Origin: Acanthosepion lycidas
Taxonomy: Eukaryota > Mollusca > Cephalopoda > Sepiida > Sepiidae
Reading direction: 5' to 3'
DNA: 64,000 nt
Assembly (NCBI GenBank): GCA_963932145.1
Contig: OZ010577.1
Span: 21,314,289 to 21,378,288 of the forward strand
Every line of letters starts with the position of its first letter. The stretch's first letter is position 1. Both the position numbers and the translations under genes were made by a program. The notes below the pieces were generated by a model. That model did no database searches and was not told the DNA's origin. It saw only the letters and a program-made list of their open reading frames with translations. Positions 22,011 through 34,310 of this stretch are shown here, one piece after another.

Positions 22011-23300
22011 AGCAAATCACCCCAAGCCAGGTGGGAGTGCCATTAGCACATAAGGTGTTACAGAGAGTGAGAGTAAGAGTAAAGAGGAGTGTTTGGGAAA
22101 AGGATAAAGAGAAGGACAGGGATCAAGGTAAAGGCATCAGAAGATGTCGATTGACATAACATTTGAATATTTGAAGTAAGTGATAGTAAGGGAGTTCCAC
22201 TGTTGGAGGGTGTGAGATAAGCTGTTGAAATAGAAGAGATGGCTACATTTAGTTGTTTCGACAGTGAAAGGGTGGGACCAAGATGCCAACCTAGTAGCAC
22301 GCTTAAATTCAAGCAGTTTGGGAACCAGTGAAAGTAGCTTGTTGGAGCAGTTACCATGAAAGTACTTGTAGAAAAGACAGAGGGAAGTCACAACATGTGT
22401 GTGAGATAGCAACTGCAGAGGGGATGCCAGATCAGGACCAATCATGTTGCATATCCATCTCTGGATTTTGTCAAGGACCTAGAGATGAATAGCGGGAGCA
22501 TCAGACCATATATGGCTGCAGTATTCCATGCAAGGACAAATGGTTGATTTGTAGATTTGAAGGATGAACTCAGGCAAGAAAAACCTTCTTGCAGTAGATG
22601 AAGCTATAGATTCAATGTAGTTGTTCCACTTCAGGTCAGTGGACAGCATGAGACCAAGCAGGTGCAGAGAGGCGCTCTTGTGGAGTTGGGCATCAGCAAT
22701 CCTGATGGGAGACAGGGAGGGTTCTTTATGGTGGGTAACCAAGAGCAGTTTAATTTTAAAAGCATTAAAGTTTACAAGCCATTTCCTGTCGCAGTCAACC
22801 ACAGATTAGAGGTCCTTCTCAAGGCCTACAGCAATGTCAACAATACTGGATCTACTATTAAGGCAGGAGTAAATAGTAGGGTCATCAGTGTAGATGTCAA
22901 CTTGGGAGTTGATGAAATCAGGAAAATTGTTGATGAAGATCAGAAACTGAATAGAGCCTTGGGAAACACCAGGATAGAGCCTTGGGAAACACCAGGATAG
23001 AGCCTTGGGAAACACCAGGATAGAGCCTTGGGAAACACCAGCATTTATGTGAAAGGAACTGCAGGAGAACCTGTTTAGGACAACCTTCATTTCATGGTTT
23101 GACAGGAATGGTTTTATTAAGTCAAATAATCATCTTGTAATGCTGTATTCTTGAAGCTTATGAAGAAGGCCAGTGTGCCAGACCCTATCAAATGCTTTAG
23201 AGATATCAAAAGCTATGGCTCGAGCTTCTCTGTTATTGTCAAGTGCTTGGTATATAAATTCAGTTATGGTCATGATCACAGCAGTGGTGGACTGGGGAAA
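22011..23300 (-). pseudogene. Jockey/CR1-like LINE, C-terminal half of reverse transcriptase and 3' end
   Basis: The minus strand carries, in order: MKVVLNRF; GVSQGSI (motif before the palm); FLIFINNFPDFINSQVDIYTDD (catalytic YADD with Ala to Thr); LVNFNAFKIKLLLV; LHLLGLMLSTDLKWNNYIES; FILQIYKSTICPCMEYCSHIW; LDKIQRWICNMIGPDL; and a 3' tail ending cttggggtgatttgct. Missense-free stretches are joined by frameshifts, so no intact ORF remains. The copy is 5' truncated near 23300: the endonuclease and N-terminal reverse-transcriptase domains are absent. A 23-bp minisatellite has grown inside the GVSQGS region. Confidence 0.85.
22953..23043. repeat. 23-bp minisatellite within the LINE reverse transcriptase
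   Basis: Four near-identical units of agagccttgggaaacaccag plus gat. Other LINE copies (for example at 33.02-33.06 kb) have a single unit, so three units (69 bp) were added. 69 is a multiple of three, so the reading frame downstream is preserved. Confidence 0.95.
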
Positions 23301-23554
23301 AGCAAATTAAACATTTACGCCTAACATGTAAAAACAATCTTTTTGACTTCCTTTGTTTTAAATAAATTTTGATCAGTGAAATTAAAGTGATATCACAAAC
23401 TGATATATAAGCAGCCATGAGCCAGATATCCTTCACTTTTCTTTCCACAGCAGTTGTTAAAATGTAAAGATAGTATTTCTCTTTTCCAAATGGCTACAGC
23501 AATATGAATATAAGCTTTCTTTTCGAAGTAAAAGTGTTTGGTAATATCATCTAG

Positions 23555-23815
23555 TGTTAAATTCTATGCTAGCAGTTTCTTTTCTTACACATCTTGATCA
23601 TGGAACTCTCTTGTGGCTCCATGTTTTCCAGCAAACATTAATCTTCAAAAGTTTAAATGCAATGTCCACTGCTATCTACTGTCCTCTTGATAACTCTTCT
23701 TATATTCTCACTCCTTAGTAATATTTCTGTTTTCTAATTAATTCTTCAACACCCTGTAACCACTTGTGTCTTAGTAGCTTTACTACCTTGCTTGGGGTGA
23801 CTGAAATTTAAAAAA
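23555..23815 (+). mobile_element. Jockey/CR1-like LINE 3' end, plus strand
   Basis: Translates in part as FYASSFFSYTS, SWNSL and LQKFKCNVHCYLLSS, the C-terminal end of this LINE family. It ends with ccttgcttggggtgactgaa and an A-rich tail, the common 3' terminus. Confidence 0.75.
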
Positions 23816-23831
23816 AGAAAAAACTTTACTG

Positions 23832-24190
23832 AAAGAATAAGGCTATTATATGTATAATTATTATTTTGTAGCAGTGTTTTACTATAGGAATGCATTACAA
23901 ATGAGAAAAAGGGATTGTCAGTGGTCAGGAATAAATGCAAGCATTAGTAAAAGAATAGGACTATTATATGCATAATTATTATTTTGTAGCAGTGTTTTAC
24001 TATAGGAATGCATTGCAAATGAGGAAAAAAGGGATTATCGGTGGTCAGGAATGAATGCAAGCGTTACTAAAAGAATAGGGCTATTATATGTATAATTATT
24101 ATTTTGTAGCAGTATTTTGATGTAGAAATGCATTGCAAATGAAACTAAATGTCTTGTTAGTGATAAAGAATTAATGACAGAATAGGACTG
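23832..24190. repeat. tandem repeat, about 119-bp unit, three copies
   Basis: Units begin at 23832, 23950 and 24070 with aaagaataaggctattat or close variants. They carry attattattttgtagcagtg and, in the first two, a gtggtcaggaa block. The third copy diverges in its second half. It begins at the A-rich tail of the preceding LINE. Confidence 0.85.
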
Positions 24191-24191
24191 T

Positions 24192-24215
24192 TATATATAT
24201 ATATATATATAAATA
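24192..24215. repeat. (TA)n microsatellite
   Basis: Short TA run adjoining the third unit of the tandem repeat. Confidence 0.8.
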
Positions 24216-24557
24216 TATATCACTGAAAATGTCAGGCTGATATATGGAATATACTTTATGCTTTTATTTGGTTCATATTTATACTTGTTAAAAGACAAGA
24301 CAGTTAAAATAAAAAATGTTCTTGTAGAAAGCGAAAACAGATTTAAAATTTTTTTTTCATTTGTAAAATGCAAACATCTAAATATGGCTTCATAAATATT
24401 CAATGTTGAGATAACAAAAATTAAAACTGCATTTTTTCTTTTACACTTATTTATGAGGAAGTATGACAAAAGAAAGTGAAAAATTACAAATTCAAAAATT
24501 AATTGATAATGCTCAAGACCTAGGAATTCATTTTAAAATAACAATTTTTTCCCCTTT

Positions 24558-24561
<4 letters not shown>

Positions 24562-24605
<44 letters not shown>

Positions 24606-24705
24606 TAATGTTATATATGTATTTTTATTTTTAGATTTTAAAAATTAAAATCCCCAGTATCCTTTGTTCATGCACATGTGTAGTCACACAGTCATACATT
24701 TTCCA

Positions 24706-24744
<39 letters not shown>
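24562..24744. repeat. two (TA)n microsatellites
   Basis: TA runs at 24562-24601 and 24708-24744 flank about 105 bp of unique sequence. Confidence 0.9.
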
Positions 24745-24751
<7 letters not shown>

Positions 24752-25002
24752 AATGTTTAAATATTCTCAGATGGAGTATATCTGTAGAAAAGACAAAATG
24801 AATGAAAAAGACGAGCAGAAAAACCATACTTAGCCAACTCGTTTCATCCTTGATAAAGTCCCTCAGAAGATGAAATTCATTGGCTAAGTATAATTTTTCC
24901 CTTGTCTTTTACATACACTTATGAAATGTAACCATTTTAAACATGTGTATTTACTGATATTTTTATTCATAAGATATATATTTCTTATGTTATGCTCTTT
25001 CA

Positions 25003-25065
25003 GGATGTAAATGATCATGGCTCTCCACAGCTTCTTTTTCTTTATTATTTGTGAAATGCTATGAC
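25003..25065 (-). mobile_element. FADD-type LINE 3' fragment, very short
   Basis: The minus strand reads agaagctgtggagagccatg followed by atcatttacatcctgaa, matching the common 3' segment of this LINE family seen near 1710 and 53670. Confidence 0.45.
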
Positions 25066-25154
25066 TTCTTAGGAAAGATAATGGAGTTGTTTCCTGTTGC
25101 ATCTCCAGTTTTGAATTCAGAGTTCACTTTGCTTTAGCCTGATTGCCATCCAGT

Positions 25155-25310
25155 TCACCCTGACGTTTAACCCATAGCTGGAGGGAAAAGAGATGGGTTC
25201 ATGCTTTTCCCAAGAGCATTAGTGTGAAGCAAATGAAACAGAGACTGTCAGAAGTTGAACTCATCTTAACAATTCTGCTTTCTGTGCCAATAACCATGAT
25301 GCAATCCACA
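25155..25310 (-). mobile_element. tRNA-derived SINE fragment
   Basis: The plus strand reads tttaacccatagctggaggg, then atgcttttcccaagagcatt, which is the reverse complement of the SINE body. The head near 25255-25310 is recognisable on the minus strand by its A-box-like region (catcatggttattggcac). Confidence 0.6.
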
Positions 25311-25314
25311 TATT

Positions 25315-26095
25315 CCCATAAAATATATTCCCCACTCCCAGAACACTGCACAGAGACTAACTACCATGTTAATTAAAGTCAATAATTTACTTAAATCAAT
25401 TTTTAAATTAAGACAAAAGATTACAAAAAAATATTTTAATAATTATTTCAAATATGAATCAAATGAAAACATGAGTAAATTTTAATTTCATTTATTTTTT
25501 CAAAGCTAGAGAAATTAAGTTTCACCTTTAATCTACTAATGAATAAAGAGAAAATATAAAAATGTACACATTTATAAAATGATAGAATATTCTAGAAAAT
25601 GAATGATTAAAACGTATGGCTGAAATAAAAAAAAAAGTAAATTAAATATACTTTATATCTACCAATTAAAAACAAAACATTTATTTCCAAAAAGAAAACT
25701 AAATAATAGGAAAAAGAACCATTGTTAGAAACCAACATTTCATAGAAACAAACTTGGTATGAAATATGCAAGTATATTATTATTGATTTGTAGGAAATAT
25801 GACATCTAGGAGCTGGAATTAAGTTTTTATTTTATCCTTACTAATATGATGACTAATAAGTAAAATGGAATTGTGAAAACCAGTGGGATGTTTAAAGATT
25901 TTTTCTTCTGTTATCAACATATCACTAAAAAAAAAATCTAAAGAAAAATTTGTTACTATGGCAACCTTACAACTTAGAAATGCTGCAGTTAATTTGAAAA
26001 CTTTTGAACACTTACTGAAATTTAAAAATAAGTTTGTGAAGAAATCAGTGAGATTTGTACATATGAAAATGTCAAAATAAAATGTAAATATGGTG
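25315..26095. other. AT-rich DNA, no gene seen
   Basis: Two overlapping ORFs on opposite strands (25819-26154 and 25883-26080) have no family motif. Confidence 0.5.
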
Positions 26096-26099
26096 ATTT

Positions 26100-26995
26100 G
26101 ATCATCATCATCATCACCTTGACTTTTGTAAACATAGGGAGGATCCAAATGCAAAAGTCATGTTGAATCTCTTCCACAGCAGTCTATCAACAGCAGCCAT
26201 CAACAATTCTAGGATAGTCGTTCTTGTCCATTATTTGACATTGGATCCTCTCCTACGTCCACCTTCAACGGTGCCTTGCATGATGGTCTTGCACAGGCTG
26301 TCATGCCTTGTAATGTGCCCAAACTGCACCATTTTTCTTCCTTTGACAGTGACGGCAAGAGGTTCATGGTGGCCCACAAATCTTTCAACCCTTTTCCAGA
26401 AAAACTTGTTGGTTTTATGTTCCAAACAGAAGATGCCAAGGAGTTTTCTCATGTATTTGTCCTCAAATGCTTGACTCCTCTCTGCTTCTGCCAACAGTAT
26501 CCACGTTTCAAACCCATATAGTAGAATGGAGACAACCAGCAATTTGTACAGTCTATACTTTGTTTGAAATCTGATTTTGCTCCTCCATATTCTTGCCAAT
26601 TTGGCCATCACTGCCATAGTAGTGGCAATCCATGTGAAGATTTCAGAGCTGGAAGTACCATCTTTAGACAAGATTGCTCCCAAATATTTAAAACAGAACA
26701 CTTCCTCCAGTGAATTCCCATTCATGGTAATGCTGACACAGGTGTTACTGTTTGTACTATTCACCATTATTTTGGATTTCTTGGAGGTGACCCCCATTTC
26801 AAAAAGTTTGTTGGCCAAGTCCTGGAACACACTGTTACTATGTGCTATGAGTCCAATGTCATCTGCAAAATGTAGGTTACAGGCGGATCTACCACCAATT
26901 GAAGGATCATGGTCGTTAAAGGTTTCTTGCATGATTCTCTCTAGAAAGAAAATCTTTATATAAGGCCTGGATAATTTGGATAATTCCATTACCTA
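26100..26995 (-). pseudogene. FADD-type LINE, reverse-transcriptase fragment and 3' end (252-codon ORF)
   Basis: The longest meaningful ORF in the window (26989 to 26231) encodes, in order: FFLERIMQETF (residues about 14-24); SIGGRSACNLHFADDIGLI with the FADD catalytic motif (about 31-49); SKKSKIMVN (about 69-77); FKYLGAILSKDG (about 102-113); RLYKLLVVSILLYGFETWIL; YMRKLLGI; and a basic C-terminus, KTIMQGTVEGGRRRG. This is the palm-to-thumb part of a LINE reverse transcriptase with an endonuclease-RT architecture. Just upstream, IIQIIQALYKDFLS in another frame indicates a deletion that joined the fingers to the palm. The ORF starts inside the domain, so it is a fragment, although it is free of stops. 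The 3' end on the minus strand is a (GATGAT)n-type tail at about 26100. Confidence 0.85.
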
Positions 26996-26999
26996 GATT

Positions 27000-28550
27000 G
27001 AATTCCCTAAGGATTTGCGAAAGACTGTCATGCTATACACAAATGCATGACAGTCTTTGGATTGATACAAGAAAATAAAAGTAAGTTAGGGTGAGAAAAC
27101 TAAAGCATCTATATTACGGTGTATCATACTTTCATATTTTAAATCAAATGTGTCTGGTTTTAAAATGCTGTATTTTTTTTTTAATCTAAGTAACTTTATC
27201 ATTTATCTTTATCATTATCAAGGAGAAAAAAGGTAAAAATGCTGTATTTCACTATGTTGAATAATACATATTTTTTTTTAATCTAAGTAATTTTATCATT
27301 AAGCAAGGAGAAAAAAAAGGTGAAACTTTTTACACCTTAAGCTTCTAAAACTGCTCTAGTCAACAGTTCTATAAGATTGTTTTATGGGGAAGAAATGAGA
27401 GGAGAGAGAGCATCCTTTCTTATCGCAAATGTTAAAAAAGGTGCATACAATAACAAGCAAAACTCGGAACTCCCTCATGAAATTTGAAAGGTACAAACAT
27501 TATACAGACACAAAACTATATAACATAGTACAAATTTTACAAAAAATGCTTGCACAAAAATTTCCTTTCATGCACCTTATTAAAGACAAGGCACTATAAT
27601 ATAACAAAATTATAGATTTGGCTATGAAAAAGATACACAATAGAAAGTTTTTCAAATCATGCAAGACAAAAACTTTGAGAAGGTTATATGAAAACTGTTA
27701 AAATTAAGAATAAATTACTTAGAAAAAAAGAAAGAGGTGCACCCACCTAATAGATATAAGGAAACCTAGAATCTTTCAGCTTTTCCTGCTTCATATCTGA
27801 CAACATTCATGCCAACTTCTGATGCACATGATGTCCAATCTCTTCTGCCATCTAACCACCTTCTGCCGCAGCCAGTAGGCTTTGTTTGTTTTACCATCCA
27901 ACCACCTTCTGTTGTTCACCCACTGACCTGTCTTAAATATCCTCTGGGGTGGATCAATGAGATTCAACTTTAATTTTCACAATGATGGAACCCACCCTTT
28001 TCATTGGACAAAAAATAGAAGGGTAATATGATTTTTCTGAATTTAAAAAATGATCCCCCCAACAATTCATGTCAGTTATTTCTGGCAGTCCTTTTTAGAG
28101 CAAACTCTAAATAAAAAAAAAATTTACACACAAATGAAACTTTTTAATTAACCATGTGGCTTTCTTTTAAGATACTTTTTTTCCCTAAAGTAAGTGTATA
28201 AGACAAACTCAGACTATTTAACATCTATTTACTCACACATTTTAATTATTATTTTTAATTAATTTATACTACTAATAAATTTTTTATAGCACCATTCCCA
28301 TTAAAGGTTTACTTACTTTTTATTTATTTGTAACTTATTGTATTTATCTTACGTTGAAAGAAATACTCTAATAGAGGGACCTCCAAAAAATTTGCTAATA
28401 AAGAGGATACCTGATGAAAAAAAAATGCACAAAAACAAAATTTTATCATCAAAACATTTAAGTTATTATTAAGATAAAAGATCAAAGGATTTTTTTGATG
28501 TAAAAATTTCTTTCTGTGCTTTTTAGAACATTCAAAATTTTTGTTAGTAT
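27000..28550. other. AT-rich DNA, no gene seen
   Basis: Contains two copies of the word ttttttaatctaagtaa followed by a aaggagaaaaaaggt-like word (27170-27240 and 27270-27320), a small local duplication. 27780-27980 is more complex but unrecognised. Confidence 0.5.
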
Positions 28551-28559
28551 CTTGTTTAG

Positions 28560-29945
28560 TTCATGGAAATTTTAGCATCTTTTTGCAGTGAAAAATACAT
28601 TGATTTGAAAATTCTTGCAAAAAAGCAAAAACCTGATAATTGTCAGATTTTAATGAAACTGTCAAGACTTATTCAGGAATAAATGAAATTATTTTGAAAC
28701 ATTTCTTTTTTAGAAAATCTTGATAAAATGTTTTTTTTTTAATCTGTTACCCTCCATTCATTTAATTTTATAAAATTTTGAGAAATTCTTTTTTTATATC
28801 ACTTAATGTTTCCATCAGTTAAAAGGACAACTCCTCAGCAAATTTAAATCAAGATTCTTTTTTGATCAAACAAGACCCCCAATTACAGAAAATCTGCTCA
28901 GAATTGTTAAATAAAAAATGCAATAAATGTAATACATTATTTAATTAGAAATGTCTGTAATTGCTTTAATGAATAAGATATATTATGGAAACAATCATCT
29001 TAAGAAAAAAAAATTTGATGAATAATGAATTTTTTTAAGAATTTTCTTTTTTTTTTTAATTTTAAATATAATTTATAAACTTTTAAAATTCTATATTAAT
29101 TTGTAAAAGTCAAGTGATATTGTTAAATTAAAACTATTTACTAATCATAAATGGAAATGCTTATTACAATTCACAACCTCCAGTATTTTAAAAAGAATTT
29201 CCATTTTTTATGTCTGTATAAATATGGTGATTTTTGTAAATATGGATGGCCATACATGACATTACCAGAAAAACAAGTACCATATGTAGAGTAAATTTAA
29301 AATTTATTGGTAATTTTATATTTCTCAACAAGCATATTTCAAATTTGTGAGTAAGGTTATAAACCCAAAGTGTCTAAAATTCAATAAAATATTAGAATGC
29401 TTAAAATATTTTTAAATTTTAAGATTACTAGGAAGTTAAAAAAATTATATGAAAAAAGCATTTATGTTGTATTCATCATGTAATTGTATTTCAATTATGT
29501 CTTCCTTACTTAAATTTCAGGCTATCAAAAAATCAACACTTCATAAAAACACTCACTCCATGTTAAAAAAAATGTTTTTCTTTGATATTTTAAACTATAA
29601 GTAATTAATATTTGTTTCAATTCAGATTAATTAAAATTTAAATCAGCTAATTTTTCTCAAATAAAATTTCAGAAAAGTGTATTTTATTTTTGAGAAAATT
29701 TTTCAATAAAGATAATTATGTTGTGTTAACAGATTTGTCAATATGTATGATTTTATAGATTTTACAAATGACCAGAAAAAAAAATGATTCCACTTAATTT
29801 AAATTCAGTTTGAAATACAGCAACCTATTTTGAGTATTGAAAATATTAAATTTAATCTATTAGCTTAGAATTAAAACTAAAATAAAAACTTAAAAAATCA
29901 TTTTTTATTTTTTTAAAATGCTTTTTAAACCGGAGGTCTCATTTT
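28560..29945 (+). repeat. diverged AT-rich repeat, copy B of three
   Basis: Same block order as copies A and C: tttaatgaaactgtcaagac, gaaaatcttgataaaatg, a tgaaatacagcaacctatttt block, then ttttaaaccggaggtct. Ends in a long T run. Confidence 0.6.
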
Positions 29946-29949
29946 TTTT

Positions 29950-31685
29950 TTTTTTTTTTTTTTGCTGGGGTGGGGGTGGGCTACTTTTACAGCAGTTTTC
30001 TTTACAAATTTTGATTATTATTAAAGTTTGTATAATTTAACTTAATTTTGATATTTCATTATGAAATGTTGTATTTTCAAGATGTCATAAAATTTTACTA
30101 AGATTTAATCAAAAGGAGCTTGACAAGTTTTTAATTTTATTTTTTGGCTTGGCTCCTTTTTGCTTTTATATTAAAAAAAAACAGGAACTTTGGATTTTAT
30201 GGCACATACTTAAAAAAAAACATCTTTCAAAACCTAACTCACCACTCCTTTTAAGATTGTATGACCAGATAATAAAATCTGGCCATGACCTTCCTAAGAA
30301 ATGTCTGTTTGATAAAGTAGTTATTCCACTCTCATCTTTCATGATCCTATTATCAATAAGTCAGAATTCTTCATCAAAACAGAAGCTGAAATTTCATGGG
30401 AGTTGTTTTTTTATAATTTATAAAAAATTTATATTCTAAGACTTTACCAGAAATGCAATAACATGTTGTTTTTTTTTATTTAAATCATGATTAGTCTTAC
30501 ATCATAATATTGTTTTTCTTTTGAGTAATAAGTGTGTTGACATTTGCTAAATATCTGAAAATCATTCCTATATTGTCTTAATGTAAAAACATTCACTCAC
30601 TGTAATAATACTAAGCTTGTTTTACTACAGATAAATAAATTTGTACCTGTTTTAAAGGGTGCCTGGAAAATTCACTAATTTTAACAAGGTCAGAAAATTT
30701 GGTAACTAAAATAAAAGTCAATTGAAAATTGATTTTAGGGTTGGTCTAGAGTGAGAATTTTGGGGGGCTAAGCCTCCTCCCCTATATTTTTTAAATAGAA
30801 ATGAGGCAATATACTTTTTACTTTTTTAAAAAGAAAAAAACTGTCTAAAATTTAATTTATTTACAACTTTTTTATTAAAATAATGTGAAAAGAAGATACA
30901 AGAACTTGACTTAGATAAACTTAGATAAATTGATTTTATTTGCTTGAAAACAATAGAGTATAGTAATTAAAGAAATACTTATTTTAAAAATAGAGGGAGC
31001 TTAGCCCCCTAAACTCCCATCTAGATTGTACAGCCCTGGTAATGTTGCAGTGAGGTTTTATCTGGACTGAAACCTATGAATTTTTTTAGTTAATACTTAT
31101 TTAAATGTTGGGGGTGGTAGGTGCTAGCCTCCTCCAAAGAGTATGGCACTGGTATTGTTGCAGTGGGGTTTTATCTGGACCCCACAATTTTCAGTTATTT
31201 AAAAATATCGGGAAGGTGGGCTTATCCCCCAAATCCACACTTTAGAACAGCCCTAAAGATCAATAATATTCAATCGACTTATTTCATAGTTACCAATTAC
31301 TGAATTTTCTTAAATTTGTTTAAAGAATGTAAAAATGTTCTTATTGCTAGTTCTTACAGTTTTTCACAAATTTGATATTTTTAGTGACTATCATAAATAT
31401 TACAAAACCATTTTTTTTATTTTAGAGTACACACCAATAATAGCACAATCAAAAGTCAAAACTAGAATAAATGCAAAAACTAACTCTAGTACAGGTACTA
31501 TCACTTATTTGCTAAAAAATGAGCATACCATGATGGAAAAATGCCCCAAACTTAATAAAAACAAAGTTTTATCATCAAAATGTTTATGTTATTATTAAGA
31601 GGAAAGATGAAAGGATTTTTAATTATTAAATTATGTTTTTTTTATCCTTGTAGACTGTTCAAAATATTAGTCAATTTTAGTTTTT
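29950..31685. other. AT-rich DNA with a diverged internal duplication
   Basis: The segment tggtaatgttgcagtgaggt...ttatctgga at 31036-31085 recurs at 31147-31190, about 106 bp later. Similar words (gggctaagcctcctcc) occur at 30765. Two ORFs (30149-30439 and 31335-31598) have no recognised domain. Confidence 0.5.
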
Positions 31686-31689
31686 TCTG

Positions 31690-34310
31690 GAATCAGTTGG
31701 GAACGAAGGATTAATATAAGAAAATTTAGTGATGAAAAATACATTGATTTGGAAATTCTTTCAAAAATCAAATAATTGTTGAATTTTAATGAAACTTTCA
31801 GGACTTATTCATAAATGAATGAAATTATTTATAAATGTTTCTATTTTAGAAAATCTTGGTAAGACATTTTTTTCACATTTGTTAACCTCCTCCATCTTGA
31901 CTTAATGTTTATATTAGTTATATGCAGAACTCTTTGGAGAATTGAAATCATAAATTTTATTTCGTAAAACAGGACACCCAGTTACTGAAAATCTGCTCTG
32001 GATCATAAAATTTAAAAAAATGCAACAAAACTAAGAGATTATTTAATTAGAAGAACTTTTAATTCCTTTTATGAATAAAATATATTATGGACACTATAGT
32101 CTTATGGAAAAAGAATTTTTTTTTTTTTAATTGGTATTGCTCCAAGCAAGGCAGTACAGCCTCTAGCATGCAAGGGGCTACGGGGTGGAGTGGAATTAGG
32201 AACAGGAACATTAGTAATGAGGAGAAAGGGAAAAGATTAATCTGGGGAAGAGTAGATAGTAATTAACATTGCATTTAAATTTTTTCAGATTAAACTTAGC
32301 TAGAAAGCATGGAACTGAAAGGGAGTCCCACAAGTGAGAATTGCAAGAAAAGAAACCATCAGCATAGAAGTTACGGCGACATCTAACCAGCTCAACTGTA
32401 AATTGATGAATCTTGACACCAGTCTAGTATTGTGCTTAAATTTATAGTCTTGGTACCATAGCGAAGAGCTCATTCAAACAATTACCATGAAAGTATTTAT
32501 AAAAAAGGTACAGAAAGGCAACCTTACGGCAATGGGCAAGTAACTGAAGCTGAGCTGTCAGATCAGGACCAATAATATTGCCGATTCTTCTTTGGATCTT
32601 ATCAAGGAGCTCCAAGTAAGTAGCAGGAGTACTGGACCATATATGGCAGCAATATTCTAAGCATGGGAAAATGGTAGACTTATAGATATGCAAGATAGAT
32701 TCCAGTAAGAAAAACTGTTTCACCTGGCACAGTGAACCAATTTTTTTAGCAGTTGATCTAACAATGGATTCAATATAGTTATGCCACCTCATGTCAGCTG
32801 AGAACGTTAGCCTAAGAAAAGCAATGAATCACTTTCCTGTAGGATAGCATCAGTCAGACTGATGGAAGGCAGAGAGGGGTCACTCAGATGATTAATGGGG
32901 AGAAGTTTTTGACCTTGTCAGACTGATTGGCTTTACTATTAAGGCAGGAGTAAATGGTATTGTCGTCAACGCAGATGCCAAGTTGGGAGCTGATGTCATT
33001 GGGAAGGTTGCTAATGAAGATAAAAACCAGCATAGAGCCAAGGATGGAGCCCAGGGGGACATCTGTGTTAATACAAAAGAAAGTAGATAAGTGGTCATTC
33101 AGGAAAACTTTCATTTTACGATTTATAGGAACGACTGGATCAGCTAAAAAATGTGCCTGGAAATACTGTAAATTTTCAGCTTGTGAAGAAGACCTGAATG
33201 CCAGACCTTGTCAAAGGATTTTGAGATGTCCAATATTACAGCCCAAGCTTCACCATTTTTATCTAGAGCAATAGACTCTTTCCAAAATTATTGTTAGTAC
33301 TTCAGCAGTCAACCTGGAGAAGAAAAACCTGTATTGCTTGTCTGAGAAAAGGTTCTGTGATGAGATGATGAACCAATTCAGCATTGATTAGGGTCTCAAG
33401 GAATTTCCCAAAAAGAGATAGAAGGCTAACAGTTGGCTGGGTCAGACCATTCACTAGAGTTCTTAAAAATTGGTACAGACAATGACTTCCAGCAGACAGG
33501 AAAGATTTTTTTTTTTAATTTTAAATATTTTAAAATGCTATATTAATTTGTAATGGTTAGGTGATATTATTGAAATGGAAAAGCTTACTACAATACAAGT
33601 GCTCCCCAATATTTTAAAAAGAATTTTGAATTTTTTTTATGTTTAATAAACATGCTGATTTTTGTAAATACAGACATCCATATATGACATTATCAGAAAA
33701 TAAGAGCAATGACTATAGTAAATTTAAAACCAAAGTTCTTAGAATTCAATAAAAACATTAGATTACAGAGAATATTTTCTAAATTTTAAAGATAACTGGG
33801 TAGTTAATTATTATAATAAAATGGTGCTCACATTATATTCCTCAACTAATTTTTACAGATATGTCTCCATAGAAAAAAATTAGGTAAATTTCCAGCTGTC
33901 AATCTGTCAATACCTAATCAAAACACTTACCTCTGTGTTAAATGCATATCTGCCATATTTTAAGCTAAAAGTTAATCATAGTTGTTTCAAATTAGATTAA
34001 TTAAACTTTAAATCAGTAAATATTCCTCAAATAATTTTTCAGAAAAGTTTTTTTTAAAGACATTTAAAGAGAATTATATTGTGCTGACAGATGGCTAAAA
34101 TGACTAAAATCAGTAATTTTTAGCAATTTAAAAAAAGGAAACTCTTTCCAGTCAATTTAAATTAATTTTGAAATACAGCAAAGTATTTTGCTTATTGGAA
34201 ATATTAAATTTAATTTATTAGATTGAAATTAAAACTAAAATAAAAGCTTCAAGAAAGATTTTTCATTTTTAAAAAATCATTTTAAACCTTAGGTATCATG
34301 TTTCTTTGGA
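31690..34310 (+). repeat. diverged AT-rich repeat, copy C of three, split by a LINE
   Basis: Blocks tttaatgaaactttcaggac and gaaaatcttggtaagac lie before the LINE at 32140-33508. The blocks gaaatacagcaaagtatttt and ttaaaccttaggtatcatg lie after it, at 34160-34300. Both halves align in order with copies A and B. The decayed gene at 34.44 kb follows directly. Confidence 0.6.
32140..33508 (-). pseudogene. Jockey/CR1-like LINE, 5'-truncated reverse transcriptase
   Basis: Minus-strand order of blocks: NGLTQPTVSLLSLFGKFLE; STNNF in the fingers; LTRSGIQ, corresponding to the FDRVWHAGL region; MKVFLNDHLS; LGSILGSMLVFIFISNLP; ICVDDNTIYSCLNSK (catalytic YADD now CVDD); FLLESILHIYKSTIFPCLEYCCHIW; LLDKIQRRIGNIIGPDL; and the 3' end at ctccaagcaagg. 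Several frameshifts separate the blocks. It inserted into copy C of the AT-rich repeat at an A/T-rich site. It extends further toward the 5' side than the 22-kb copy but lacks the endonuclease. Confidence 0.85.

Noticed and set aside
22662-23000. 112-codon plus-strand ORF
   Set aside because: Antisense to the LINE reverse transcriptase and inflated by the 23-bp minisatellite.
26577-26963. 128-codon plus-strand ORF
   Set aside because: Antisense of the FADD reverse-transcriptase fragment; hydrophobic only because of the complementary codons.
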